A stretch of DNA of 42,563 bases from CAYGFH01 sp964356315 (GTDB lineage: Bacteria; Patescibacteriota; Microgenomatia; UBA10105; UBA927). Positions 13,858 to 22,952 of the stretch are shown piece by piece (within the stretch, counting starts at the first letter, position 1; each line of letters starts with the position of its first letter). The notes beneath the pieces were generated by a model. That model searched no databases. It was not told the DNA's origin and saw nothing but the letters and a program-made list of their open reading frames with translations. The DNA is taken from assembly GCA_964356315.1 (NCBI GenBank), contig CAYHHA010000011.1:1-42563 (forward strand), read 5' to 3'. A program made the translations under genes and the position numbers.

Positions 13858-14262
13858 TCTCGAAAGCTATATCAATTTCAACATACGATAAATTTTTGTC
13901 TAAAACTTTCTATTTCTTGTATAATGTGTTCAAGCTGCACATCATTAAGTGCACTAAATGTTAAAAATACCCTCACTTTCTTTATCAGAGATTGGAGGTT
14001 TCCCGCAACGCGGGATTAGGTTGCAGTAAGACTCTTCGTTTGAACGAAATCGTCAACTGCCTCCTGAACAAGTCCTCTCGTCTGCACAAGAAGAGATACC
14101 ACCGTCATCAAAGGTGCAAATTGATTGATATAACTGACTAATTTACAACATAGTTAATTATTTGCGTTATTAACCCAATTTCCTTTCGTCATTTTCCTAT
14201 ATCTAGCCTCAAGAGCGGTTCAAGTCTCGTCTCTCTGTTTGTATACATTTAGTTGCTTATTC
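13858..14262. other. Intergenic stretch with possible gene remnants
   Basis: About 400 bp without a convincing gene. On the minus strand two short open segments look protein-like. One (about 14029-14160) reads SYINQFAPLMTVVSLLVQT and ends just before the hairpin TCCCGCAACGCGGGA (about 14002-14016). The other (13878-13976, GTG start) reads VFLTFSALNDVQLEHIIQE. They could be pieces of one decayed gene separated by the hairpin repeat, but this is speculative. Confidence 0.3.
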
Positions 14263-14310
14263 TTGACTTTACGTATCATTATGATACGATGGGAGCATAT
14301 GAATGATACG
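14263..14310 (+). promoter_or_regulatory. Promoter with palindromic operator of the Fic-like regulator
   Basis: TTGACT (14263-14268), a 16-bp spacer and TACGAT (14285-14290) form a plausible promoter. The perfect inverted repeat CGTATCAT-T-ATGATACG (14272-14288) fills the spacer and overlaps the -10 box. A third half-site ATGATACG (14303-14310) lies 22 bp, two helical turns, further on, inside the first codons. GGGAG precedes the ATG at 14299. The encoded protein has an N-terminal HTH, so autorepression is likely (inference). Confidence 0.7.
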
Positions 14311-15351
14311 CAAGTAAACACGCGCCAACAAAAAATTCTTACGTTTTTGTTTACAAATCCAACTTCCTCAAGAGCTGAACTAGAAACATCTATTGCTGAT
14401 GAAAAGGGGTCACGCATCACCATCATTCGTGATTTAAATCACCTTATTGATCTTGGCTGGATTCAACAATATGGTGGTGGGAAACACGTTAAATATAGTC
14501 TTAAAGCAGGTAAAGAGCTACTTATTCCTGTCGATATTGAAGAATATTTTTCAAAAACAACCGATGCAAGAAATGTTACATATCAAAAATTCAATGCTAC
14601 GGTAATTGATAATTTGTCCGAATTATTTTCAAAAAGCGATCTGGATGTTTTTGAGAAAGGAAAATTGAAACTACAAGATAAATTTGATACGTTGGACAAA
14701 ACACTGCTCAAACGGGAATTAGAAAGATTTACTATTGAACTTTCATGGAAATCATCTCAGATTGAAGGTAATACCTATTCGTTGCTTGAAACCGAAGAAT
14801 TAATAAAGAACAAAAAAGAGGCAAAAGGACACGACAAAAGTGAATCAATCATGATTTTAAATCATAAAAGCGCTTTTGATACGATACTAGAAAAACGAGA
14901 TAGCTTCAAAGACATCACTATTTCTGATATACGGTCAATTCATGCTGAACTCACCAAAGATTTGCAGATTACCTCTGGTATTCGTGAATCAGGCGTTGGC
15001 ATTACGGGTACAAAATATGTGCCACTTGATAATAAATGGCAAATTGAAGAAGTGATGGAGAAAATCGTCATCCACGCAAACGAGACAAATATAGTTCCGG
15101 AAAAGGCGTTGATCTTTCTGGCCATTATTTCATACCTTCAGCCATTTACTGATGGAAATAAACGAACGAGCAGGATGATTAGTAACGCAGTCTTACTAGC
15201 CAATGGATATTTCCCACTCTCTTATAGAAGTGTTGATGAGGTGGAATATAAAAAGGCGCTGATCATTTTTTACGAACAAAATAATCTATTTCATTTAAAG
15301 AGGATATTTTTGGAACAACAACAATTTGCCATTAATAATTATTTTTTTTAG
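14299..15351 (+). CDS. Fic/Doc-like protein with N-terminal winged helix and His-to-Gln active site
   Basis: A 350-residue protein from ATG 14299 (GGGAG 5 nt upstream). Residues about 8-70 form a winged helix (QQKILTFLFTN, RITIIRDLNHLIDLGWI, then a wing). The Fic domain has the inhibitory pattern SSQIEGN (152-158) and the active-site loop LQPFTDGNKRTSR (280-292). The canonical catalytic His is Gln281 here, and GNGR is GNKR as in Doc. Without the His, AMP transfer by the usual mechanism is unlikely, so the domain may be a sensor or have another activity. The palindrome in its promoter suggests a transcriptional regulator that uses a Fic fold. Base composition is AT-rich compared with the operon at 6-10 kb. 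Confidence 0.85.
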   Translation: MNDTQVNTRQQKILTFLFTNPTSSRAELETSIADEKGSRITIIRDLNHLIDLGWIQQYGGGKHVKYSLKAGKELLIPVDIEEYFSKTTDARNVTYQKFNATVIDNLSELFSKSDLDVFEKGKLKLQDKFDTLDKTLLKRELERFTIELSWKSSQIEGNTYSLLETEELIKNKKEAKGHDKSESIMILNHKSAFDTILEKRDSFKDITISDIRSIHAELTKDLQITSGIRESGVGITGTKYVPLDNKWQIEEVMEKIVIHANETNIVPEKALIFLAIISYLQPFTDGNKRTSRMISNAVLLANGYFPLSYRSVDEVEYKKALIIFYEQNNLFHLKRIFLEQQQFAINNYFF

Positions 15352-15528
15352 GTTTGTTGGTCTAAATAATTGATTGCTAATTGTCTAATTTATTCCCATC
15401 AAATGATCGTGCGAACGGTGTTCAAACTGACGATACTTATGCGCTCAAGAAGAGATAGTAAAATATCAGATAAAAAAATATTTCTATGCCTGGCAGACAA
15501 TTTTCAATCTATACGATAAAATGACCAC

Positions 15529-15556
15529 TTGACTACTAGAAAATAGGTACTAAAAT
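15529..15556 (+). promoter_or_regulatory. Leaderless promoter of the DUF4143 ATPase gene
   Basis: TTGACT (15529-15534), a 16-bp spacer and TAAAAT (15551-15556), with the ATG only 6 nt downstream. No Shine-Dalgarno fits, so a leaderless mRNA is predicted. Confidence 0.6.
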
Positions 15557-15562
15557 AGTAGT

Positions 15563-16822
15563 ATGATCAAAAGAAAGATACTGTCTCAGCTCCAAGAACA
15601 CCTTTTGTCTGACCAGATGACGATAATTACCGGTCCTCGTCAGGTCGGGAAGACTTATTTGATGAGTGAACTGCAAAAACAGATTCAAGATCAGGGTAAG
15701 AAAACCATTTGGCTAAATCTGGACAACGAAGAAGACAAGCAAAAATTTACTTCGCAAGGCGATTTACTAGCCTATATCGAGCTTCAAGTTGGCAACGACA
15801 AAGCCACTGTTTTTATTGATGAAATCCAACGAAAAGAAAATGCCGGACTTTTTTTGAAGGGTATTTTTGACATGAACACTCCCTATAAATTTGTAGTATC
15901 CGGATCAGGTAGTCTTGAGCTTAAGGCTAAAATTTCTGAATCTATGGCTGGAAGAAAACAACTTTTCATGGTTGATCCGGTAAGTTTCGAGGAATTTGTC
16001 AATTTTAAGACCAATTATCAATACGAAGATAAACTACTTGATTTTTTCAAAATTGAAGAAGGAAAAACAGCTAGACTACTCTCAGAATACATGGTTTTTG
16101 GTGGTTACCCTAGAGTAATCTTAGCTGAAACTGCTGAGTTAAAACAAAATCAAATGCAAGAAATATACAGAAGTTATGTTGACCGCGATATCCATGATTT
16201 ATTGCACTTGGAAAAAACTGACGCTTTTAATAACCTGTTGAAAATATTGGCTTCACAAATTGGCAGTTTAGTGAATTTAACTGAATTGGCGGGGACAATA
16301 GGGATCGATGTCAAAACGATTAAACAGTATTTGTACTATCTAGAGCAAACATTCCTAATTAAGAAAGTGACACCTTTTTTTAGAAATACCAGAAGTGAAG
16401 TCACTAAAGCGCCTATTTATTATTTTATAGACATTGGTTTACGTAACTGGCTACTGGGACTGTTTGGATTACCAGAAATCCCCATATCAATTAGTGGACA
16501 TTTATTTGAAAATCTTGTTTTCAATATATTAAAAAGTCAAACAGAATTATCGCCAACTCAAATTCACTTTTGGCGAACCAAAGATCAGGCCGAAGTTGAT
16601 TTTATTTTAGAAAAAGGGTTGGAAGTTATTCCTATCGAAGTAAAATATACAAAATCATCAAAATTAGAGATACCCAGATCTATGCGCAGTTTTATATCAA
16701 GGTATAAACCATCAAGCGCTTATATGGTAAATAACGGTAATGAGGAAAGCAGTGAAAAGGTTGATAACACCAACATCCAGCTTTTACCTTACTATCACTT
16801 GATTTTTAAAGACTTAAATTAG
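15563..16822 (+). CDS. AAA ATPase with DUF4143 domain
   Basis: A 419-residue protein. Walker A is GPRQVGKT (24-31), Walker B is TVFIDEIQ (about 81-88), and an arginine-containing SGSGSLELK sensor region follows. The second half has the winged-helix and nuclease-like DUF4143 region (IDVKTIKQYLYYLEQTFLIKKV, then FWRTKDQAEVDFILEKG, EVIPIEVKY). The D-E-x-K pattern (EVDFIL then IEVKY) resembles a restriction-endonuclease-like fold. This family is abundant in archaea, Bacteroidetes and CPR; its cellular role is not established. It has its own promoter and no co-directional partner. Confidence 0.92.
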   Translation: MIKRKILSQLQEHLLSDQMTIITGPRQVGKTYLMSELQKQIQDQGKKTIWLNLDNEEDKQKFTSQGDLLAYIELQVGNDKATVFIDEIQRKENAGLFLKGIFDMNTPYKFVVSGSGSLELKAKISESMAGRKQLFMVDPVSFEEFVNFKTNYQYEDKLLDFFKIEEGKTARLLSEYMVFGGYPRVILAETAELKQNQMQEIYRSYVDRDIHDLLHLEKTDAFNNLLKILASQIGSLVNLTELAGTIGIDVKTIKQYLYYLEQTFLIKKVTPFFRNTRSEVTKAPIYYFIDIGLRNWLLGLFGLPEIPISISGHLFENLVFNILKSQTELSPTQIHFWRTKDQAEVDFILEKGLEVIPIEVKYTKSSKLEIPRSMRSFISRYKPSSAYMVNNGNEESSEKVDNTNIQLLPYYHLIFKDLN

Positions 16823-17056
16823 TAACGTAACCGTACGTAGTAAAGCTAAAGAGCAGGAGCTAAATACGATAGATTACTTTTCGTGATCATTTTTGGATGT
16901 CAGATAGGTTCTAACATCGTTCAAGATGGTGCACAAGAAGACATAGTGTCTACTTTCCAAAGTTTTTTACCAGAATATGGTAGGTTCTAAAACGAAGCGC
17001 ATCACTTTCAGCGTTCTGCACGAAATGGATTTGTATATGGTATTGTTGACTAATAT

Positions 17057-17809
17057 ATGACTCAACATTTAGTGAAACTATCCATAGTTATTCCAACGTT
17101 TAACGAACAGGAGTACATAGGCTATTGTCTCGATGCAATTAGATCTCAAACTGTTTTACCCGATGAAGTTATAGTGGTCGATAATAATTCGACAGATAAC
17201 ACAGTTGAAATTGCACGAAGATATCCTTTTGTTACGGTCATGAATGAATCTCTACAGGGCATGATCCCCGCCAGGAACACGGGTTTAAACAGAGCGAAAG
17301 GTGAATTAATTGCCCGAATAGATGCTGATACCCGTATTCCAAAAGAATGGGTAGCAGTTGTTCATACTATTATGGATAGTGAAGAAAAAAGTATTATCGG
17401 AGTATCCGGTCCACAGTACTTTTACGCTATGCATAATCGTTTTCTTCGAACCGTTGTAAGTAATCTACTATCAAAATTTGGGTATTTTTACATTAGTCGA
17501 CTGTTACTTGGTCACGAGACTCTTTTCGGTTCGAACATGATTATTACAAAGCGTACTTGGCAAAAAGTGAAAGATGAAGTTTGCAATGACGGTCAAAAGG
17601 TACATGAAGATATTGATCTTGCACTGCATATCGGACGATACGGTCGGATTATATTTGATAATCGGCTTATTGTGGGAGTATCGAGTAGACCACTTTTTGA
17701 AGGTCCTGCAAAACAAGCATGGCGTTTATATACATGGATTTCAACTATTACTCAACATCGAGGATTGTTTGCACGTCCAAAATCTACCGATACAGTGGAT
17801 ATGCAATAA
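17057..17809 (+). CDS. Glycosyltransferase family 2
   Basis: A 250-residue GT-A enzyme. The opening strand LSIVIPTFNEQEYIGYCLDAIRSQT, the VVDNNSTDNTVEIARRYP segment and the metal-binding IARIDADTRIP (Asp-x-Asp near residues 92-94) are diagnostic of GT2. Later motifs GSNMIITKRTW and EDIDLALHIGRYGRI (acceptor and catalytic-base region) are also present. It probably transfers a sugar to a lipid or envelope glycan at the cytoplasmic face; donor and acceptor are not predictable. It converges with the FecR gene, 7 bp from its end. The 234 bp upstream (16823-17056) shows no other gene. Confidence 0.92.
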   Translation: MTQHLVKLSIVIPTFNEQEYIGYCLDAIRSQTVLPDEVIVVDNNSTDNTVEIARRYPFVTVMNESLQGMIPARNTGLNRAKGELIARIDADTRIPKEWVAVVHTIMDSEEKSIIGVSGPQYFYAMHNRFLRTVVSNLLSKFGYFYISRLLLGHETLFGSNMIITKRTWQKVKDEVCNDGQKVHEDIDLALHIGRYGRIIFDNRLIVGVSSRPLFEGPAKQAWRLYTWISTITQHRGLFARPKSTDTVDMQ

Positions 17810-17816
17810 GAACGTA

Positions 17817-19112
17817 TTACACACGTCTTTTAGAGAAGACCTTCATGAAATACATCACTGCAAAACAGAAAACAGAGAGACCTCCCAATATATACAGGCT
17901 ATATACCTTTGATCTTTGGAGTTGAGCGTCTATAATCTCTGCTTCAATTGCATCCATATTCCTATTTGTTTCTTCTGACACTGTCGTTTTACTTCCCAGC
18001 TCTGTTTTGCTCACCGTTACCTCTTCTCCGGCTTTTACCGAAGTAAGTTTTTTACTTACCAAACTGCCCGCTACAACAGAACCTTCATACACCTGAAGCG
18101 TAGATCCATCTGGAGTAACGGTCATTTCAAACTGTGTACCGGTGATCGTATAAATCGCTGTTTTACTATAGATATATATTTTTTTCCCTAATTTACGGAA
18201 CATAAACATAAATTTTCCATTGTCGAGGTATATCCCATTTTTATTAAATGATATGGTGCTATGTTCACGAAGTATAAATTTTGTTCCATCCGCAAATTCT
18301 ACTACGGCGCGACCGTTCCCTGTTCGAAGCATATATCCATCGGTCAACCGCACGCCTTTAAAGGGAGTTTGCCATCTATTTGATACATCAGAATCACTAT
18401 TCTCTACTTGCGTATCTCCTTCGGTATGTGCCGTCTTTGGATGCCTTCCAAAAAGCATATCATTAAGAAGTATTTTAAAGCTCGTGACTCCCTGTTGGAT
18501 GATGTTTTTTTTGTTTGCTGGATCTGACACATCAACATCGCCGTACAACTTGCTAATAACGGCTTCATTTTCGTCGAAATGTGTGTCTGGTGGGAATGTT
18601 TCATTCCACGGATCAAGGAATTGGGATGTAGCATCGTAGGTGATAGGTTTAAGGCTTTCCATTCCTGGCCAGTTTGCAAAGACTGCGGGATTATCTACCG
18701 TATATTTGTAAACTTTCCCGTTTAGCATTAGCTCAAAGTAGGCCCCGTTTATAAGTTTGTATTCATAGGATCCAATTTTTGCGACCCCATTGGGTCCTCC
18801 GGAAAAAGTGCCTTCCACTGGGGCACCTACACCACACCCGCGTGTAGTAGATTTCGAGCAATCTCCCGATGATATGGCTTTTGCATATTCTGGATTTTCT
18901 GACAGTTGTCCCACATTCCAAAATGCTATTTGGGAGTATGCATCGCCAACGCTCTCTCCATTTACCGTGTATTGGGTGATGAGAATAGATGCATAACTTT
19001 GTTGTGGGGTAACACTGGGCGGAAGCAAGCCAGCGAAAATTCGAGTCGGATAACTCAAAAGAGCACTACATACCAATACGAGTGCAGGAAGCACAGAGTG
19101 ATACTTCTTCAT
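17817..19112 (-). CDS. FecR-domain surface protein
   Basis: A 431-residue protein. The start at ATG 19112 is chosen because the promoter TATACT ends 6 nt before it; the earlier TTG lies inside that promoter. A signal peptide (about 1-28, KKYHSVLPALVLVCSALLSYP) precedes an extracellular part. The FecR domain occupies about residues 240-345 (GYMLRTGNGRAVVEFADGTKFILREHSTI, then GTQFEMTVTPDGSTLQVYEGSV). A C-terminal membrane helix (about 405-422) is followed by FSKRRV. FecR domains are beta-rich extracytoplasmic modules; here no sigma factor or TonB receptor is nearby, so a structural or binding role is more likely. Confidence 0.85.
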   Translation of the reverse strand: MKKYHSVLPALVLVCSALLSYPTRIFAGLLPPSVTPQQSYASILITQYTVNGESVGDAYSQIAFWNVGQLSENPEYAKAISSGDCSKSTTRGCGVGAPVEGTFSGGPNGVAKIGSYEYKLINGAYFELMLNGKVYKYTVDNPAVFANWPGMESLKPITYDATSQFLDPWNETFPPDTHFDENEAVISKLYGDVDVSDPANKKNIIQQGVTSFKILLNDMLFGRHPKTAHTEGDTQVENSDSDVSNRWQTPFKGVRLTDGYMLRTGNGRAVVEFADGTKFILREHSTISFNKNGIYLDNGKFMFMFRKLGKKIYIYSKTAIYTITGTQFEMTVTPDGSTLQVYEGSVVAGSLVSKKLTSVKAGEEVTVSKTELGSKTTVSEETNRNMDAIEAEIIDAQLQRSKVYSLYILGGLSVFCFAVMYFMKVFSKRRV

Positions 19113-19118
19113 GGTGTG

Positions 19119-19146
19119 AGTATACTGCAATATTTCAGGTTTGCAA
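19119..19146 (-). promoter_or_regulatory. Leaderless promoter of the FecR gene
   Basis: Minus strand: TTGCAA (19141-19146), a 16-bp spacer and TATACT (19119-19124), 6 nt before the ATG at 19112. Confidence 0.6.
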
Positions 19147-19437
19147 CCGCTTTGAGTACATACATCCTACGTATCTCACAGATTATTTCAAACGAGGTGT
19201 TCTCGATTGCTCGCGAACATTGCACCAATATTTGCCTCTGTCGAAGGCCCGTTTGTGGGAAATTTTATAGCTTGGACGCAGAATGTTTTGGTGAAAGTGG
19301 GATAAATGTACTGGTTTTTTATTGTACATGCTTCCCACCTGGCATAAATCACTACATATTTAACCTTTTAATCGCACGCTTGTGTTACCTATATAAATAT
19401 CTTACGATCAGACTATACGTCTGAGTTAGGAGGAGGT
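19147..19437. other. Divergent intergenic region with hairpin and strong RBS
   Basis: About 290 bp between the FecR promoter and the gene at 19438. No gene is seen. At its right end the inverted repeat TCAGAC-TATAC-GTCTGA (about 19407-19423) is followed by AGGAGGAGG, the strongest Shine-Dalgarno in the window, 4-5 nt before ATG 19438. The hairpin beside the ribosome site could be an operator or a translation control element. Confidence 0.45.
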
Positions 19438-20301
19438 ATGGATGATGCATCTTCAAACACAAATACAGCAACACCGATTGAAACTACTATTCCACAAGCC
19501 TCTCAACCAAACGCCAATCCTCAGGTGATTCAACCTGTAACCCAAACGAACCAGCTACCAATGATTATAACGTCAATTATTGCCATTATTGGAGTAGCAG
19601 GGAGTTTATTTTTTGGGTACAAATATTTTACGTCAAATACACCTCCTTCACCCTCAAACACATTACCTGAGACTGTCATGCCAAACACGATACCGTCAGA
19701 CACGGTCGCTCCAGAAACCATCACGCCACAAAAAATGCAGACTACAACAAAACTACTTAAAGTAACTTCTATGGGCGGTGGAGCGGATGGCGGAAGAATT
19801 GATTATTCATTTACATTTCCCACGGAAGCAGGAGATCTCAGTACCATCAAGAAAAAGGATCTGAAAGAAATACAAAATACATCAGGTCTCGCACAGGGCG
19901 CGGTGGATGAAGGATTAGAAATCAAACACAATGCAACGACACTGACGATCACACCTTCATTTGAAGGAAATGGATCATTCCCACTAAAAAATAAAAATAA
20001 GACAATCTTGACCAACAACGCGCTAACCGATTCCCCTATCTACAGAATTAGCTATAAGGATTTTTCTAGTGTCGCTATGTATGCCAAACCACCCGTAGGG
20101 TCTATCTACACCATAGGGTATGAGGATAATCCAAAAAATTGTAACGAGAATTCTCCCTCAGATCCTGCATGTATGAGGAATATCGGTGTTGTGCTCAAGG
20201 ATGATCACGACCTTACCATCACGTGTTCAGCGACTGATCAGTCTGTCGAGTGGTGCGATATGATAGTCAAAAACATGAGTGTGTCCGTAAAAAAATACTA
20301 G
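19438..20301 (+). CDS. Membrane-anchored hypothetical protein, extracellular C-terminus
   Basis: A 287-residue protein. Residues 1-40 are Thr/Pro/Gln-rich and cytoplasmic, 41-63 form one membrane helix (LPMIITSIIAIIGVAGSLFFGYKYF), 65-100 are a Pro/Thr linker, and the rest is an extracellular domain without a recognised family. Four Cys at the C-terminus (NCNENSPSDPACM, TCSATDQSVEWC) may form disulfides. The start is fixed by AGGAGGAGG just upstream. Its design closely parallels the protein at 28388-29347. Confidence 0.7.
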   Translation: MDDASSNTNTATPIETTIPQASQPNANPQVIQPVTQTNQLPMIITSIIAIIGVAGSLFFGYKYFTSNTPPSPSNTLPETVMPNTIPSDTVAPETITPQKMQTTTKLLKVTSMGGGADGGRIDYSFTFPTEAGDLSTIKKKDLKEIQNTSGLAQGAVDEGLEIKHNATTLTITPSFEGNGSFPLKNKNKTILTNNALTDSPIYRISYKDFSSVAMYAKPPVGSIYTIGYEDNPKNCNENSPSDPACMRNIGVVLKDDHDLTITCSATDQSVEWCDMIVKNMSVSVKKY

Positions 20302-20325
20302 CTAGAACGATACTTCTCACTTTGT

Positions 20326-20354
20326 TTTACATTCGGGAAATACCGCACTATACT
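20326..20354 (+). promoter_or_regulatory. Leaderless promoter of the beta-propeller/LamG gene
   Basis: TTTACA (20326-20331), a 17-bp spacer and TATACT (20349-20354), with the ATG 7 nt downstream at 20362. It is the most canonical promoter in the window. Confidence 0.65.
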
Positions 20355-20361
20355 GATAGTA

Positions 20362-22158
20362 ATGAAGCGAAATTCACCATATCCATTTTTCGTCCTAGTC
20401 GTCCTTGCTATTGTCATTGGGGTGAGTACGAGATATTTGAATTCTTCGTCTCTTCAGTTTAGCAATACCTCTAAGGCTTCATTTAACGATGACGTGATCG
20501 TGGAATTTGGAAAAGTAGAGACGGTGTTTGACTATTCTACCCAACATTGCCCAAATGATCCCGATGATTTTCCGGACATGCCGATCCGAGCGCTCTTAGA
20601 TAAAACAGGAAAAGTTCAAGTATACGGCGCAAATTTCTCCACTAACAGGAGAAAAATAGGAAATACCCTCTCGGACGTGTCACATGATTGTCAATCAACT
20701 CCACTCAAATCGGCATTAATCCCAGACATTACCAAATCAGCAGATTATTCGTGGCTCATGTCACCCTATATCGTCGAAACAAACCCTTCGTTGCCGATTA
20801 TGGCACTCGTGCACAACGAATTTCATGGATATGATGATCCCAAACATGGAAGCTATCGAAACTGTTCCATAACAGACGATACGAAATATCTAAAATGCTG
20901 GTGGGGCAGTGTCACACACGCTGTGTCATACGACAACGGGGTGAACTTTCAATTTGCAAAAAATGGGGCTCATCTCGTATCTACCGTAGATGTGCAAAAA
21001 TACGCACCGGATAATAAGGATCATTATGGTGTCATGGAGCCAAGTAATATCGTCTTTCGTTCTGGTTTTTATTATGCACTGGTCACTAGCCAGTCTCCGA
21101 CCAGAGAGAGCCCATTTGTACGCGCTGGAACGTGTTTGATGAGAACCAACAATCTTCTGGATGCAAAGAGCTGGAAATATTGGGATGGAAAAGGGTTTAC
21201 CACTCCTGCTATTGAGGGAAGCACGTGTTCCCCTGTGATGCCAAGCGGTTGGAGCTTATCTTTGACGTATAATTCCTATTTACAAAAATATATCTCCCTT
21301 GGGTGCCAGTGGCAATCAAAGCCCTGTATGCGAGTGTCAGAAGACCTGATCACCTGGTCCCCTTCTGATATTCTCCTTGATGTCCCTGAATTTGCTAAGT
21401 ACTATGTCTATGGAAGCATCCTTCAACCTGGTGATCAAACAAGAAATTTCGAACAATCCGACCGCTCCCCCTGGCTCTACTATGTTTCGTGTGGTAGTGG
21501 CATAAATGAAAATTATTGTAGTGGACCCGATCGCAACGTAAAACGTATTCGAATCCGATTTAATAAAAAGATCGATTACGCGAAACACCCACTCCTTGAT
21601 CTACGCATGAGTGAAATACTTGGACAAAAAACACTGGACGCTTCTTTTTATGGCAATGACGCATCCCTTGTTGGTGACGCTGTATTTAGTGCTGATACTG
21701 CGGAACGATTCGTGAAATTTAACAAAAAGGGATATCTTACGGTCCCACAATCTAGTTCTGTATCTATAGATGGTTCGTTTTCCATAACTGCTAGACTTCG
21801 AACATCGGGTGGATCTGAACCATACGCAACGATCATCAATAAGCCCCAAGGGGACTCGAGAAATTATGGACTATTTCTGTCACCCACGGGAACACTGCAT
21901 TTCAGCATTATGAATAATGGAGCATTTTCAGGATCCATTGCAAAAAGATCATTAAATGATGGCGCCTGGCACGACATCATTGTTTCCTACGATGCAAAAT
22001 CAACCACAGTGAAATATTTTATCGATAACCAGCTCGATGAAACGTCCCATGTGTCAGGATCGCCTGCGCAAGGGGTTAATTCATCCTCAGCGTATATAGG
22101 CGTTGGTTTCGAAGGAGATATAAGCAGTCTAACGCTCTATAATCACTCTATCAGGTAG
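20362..22158 (+). CDS. Surface protein with glycosidase-like beta-propeller and LamG lectin domain
   Basis: A 598-residue protein. A signal anchor (residues 7-25, YPFFVLVVLAIVIGVSTRYL) leads to an extracellular region. Residues about 40-410 have repeated blade-like patterns (SPYIVETNPSLPIMALVHNE, THAVSYDNGVNF, MEPSNIVFRSGFYYALV, GWSLSLTYNSYLQKYI) as in GH43/GH117-like or sialidase-type five- or six-bladed propellers; catalytic acids cannot be assigned. Residues about 425-598 form a concanavalin-A-like LamG domain (SISIDGSFSITARLRT, DGAWHDIIVSYDAKS, AYIGVGFEGDISSLTLY). Carbohydrate binding or degradation at the cell surface is likely. It stands alone behind its own promoter. Confidence 0.8.
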   Translation: MKRNSPYPFFVLVVLAIVIGVSTRYLNSSSLQFSNTSKASFNDDVIVEFGKVETVFDYSTQHCPNDPDDFPDMPIRALLDKTGKVQVYGANFSTNRRKIGNTLSDVSHDCQSTPLKSALIPDITKSADYSWLMSPYIVETNPSLPIMALVHNEFHGYDDPKHGSYRNCSITDDTKYLKCWWGSVTHAVSYDNGVNFQFAKNGAHLVSTVDVQKYAPDNKDHYGVMEPSNIVFRSGFYYALVTSQSPTRESPFVRAGTCLMRTNNLLDAKSWKYWDGKGFTTPAIEGSTCSPVMPSGWSLSLTYNSYLQKYISLGCQWQSKPCMRVSEDLITWSPSDILLDVPEFAKYYVYGSILQPGDQTRNFEQSDRSPWLYYVSCGSGINENYCSGPDRNVKRIRIRFNKKIDYAKHPLLDLRMSEILGQKTLDASFYGNDASLVGDAVFSADTAERFVKFNKKGYLTVPQSSSVSIDGSFSITARLRTSGGSEPYATIINKPQGDSRNYGLFLSPTGTLHFSIMNNGAFSGSIAKRSLNDGAWHDIIVSYDAKSTTVKYFIDNQLDETSHVSGSPAQGVNSSSAYIGVGFEGDISSLTLYNHSIR

Positions 22159-22190
22159 TGCGCATGCAACAAGCCTCATGTCTTGGATTC

Positions 22191-22952
22191 CTATATTTTC
22201 GGTGGCAGTGGGAAAAACATACTAGTTTTTTGGGTATACGCTTCCCAATCTGGTCTTCCTTCATATTTTTTCTCCAAAAGAGGAATACCGGAAACATAAA
22301 GAATCAAAAGAGTGATTGTTAATGGTCCAACAATCGTATAGAACCCATACGGAAGCGATACAGCAAAAACAAATATTCCCCACCACAAAGTGACCTCGCC
22401 AAAATAATTCGGATGTCGGGAATACTGCCAAAGCCCACGGTCCATGAGTTTTCCTTTATGAAGTGGGTTTGCAATAAATTCCTTAAGTTGTTTGTCTCCT
22501 ACGACTTCAAAGTAAAAACCGATTCCCCAAATACATAGTCCTACCAATTCCAGTACACCCAATACGTCTGATTGGGATTGGTTTATGTGTATAACCGGAA
22601 GCGCAATAAGATACAGAAACACTCCTTGTAGCATATATACCTGAAAAAAACTTCGTACATAAAAATTCTTCCAGGTTTTTCGCCATGCAAGATAGCGGGA
22701 ATCTTCATCCTTTCCGGCATTTCTTTTGTAAATATGCGCTCCAAGTCGCAGTCCCCAAATAGTCACCAAGATATTGACCAAAAGCGCGCCAATAGAAAAC
22801 CCAGAGATAAAAAAAGATAGCCATGCTACAAACACAAAACCCAATCCCCAGGCAACATCAGCGATATCGTTTCTTTTTATAATAATGGAGACGACAAACC
22901 AAGACGTCATATACCCGAATAGGGAAACAGCAACCAGGAGGAGCGGGTTCAT
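22191..22952 (-). CDS. DUF1295 family membrane protein (steroid 5-alpha-reductase/ICMT-like)
   Basis: A 253-residue protein from ATG 22952, which overlaps the stop of the upstream gene (ATGA); an earlier in-frame start at 23018 would overlap that gene much more. It has about six or seven membrane helices. The family signature is clear: DVAWGLGFV near the N-terminus and, near the C-terminus, GLWQYSRHPNYFGEVTLWWG followed by PLLEKKYEGRPDWEAY. These residues bind NADPH or S-adenosylmethionine in related enzymes. The substrate, probably a lipid, is unknown. It is coupled to the DUF2177 gene. Confidence 0.9.
   Translation of the reverse strand: MNPLLLVAVSLFGYMTSWFVVSIIIKRNDIADVAWGLGFVFVAWLSFFISGFSIGALLVNILVTIWGLRLGAHIYKRNAGKDEDSRYLAWRKTWKNFYVRSFFQVYMLQGVFLYLIALPVIHINQSQSDVLGVLELVGLCIWGIGFYFEVVGDKQLKEFIANPLHKGKLMDRGLWQYSRHPNYFGEVTLWWGIFVFAVSLPYGFYTIVGPLTITLLILYVSGIPLLEKKYEGRPDWEAYTQKTSMFFPLPPKI

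Noticed and set aside
18906..19424. Plus-strand open frames over the FecR gene start and divergent region
   Set aside because: They overlap the clear signal peptide and promoter of the FecR gene and have no recognisable protein features.
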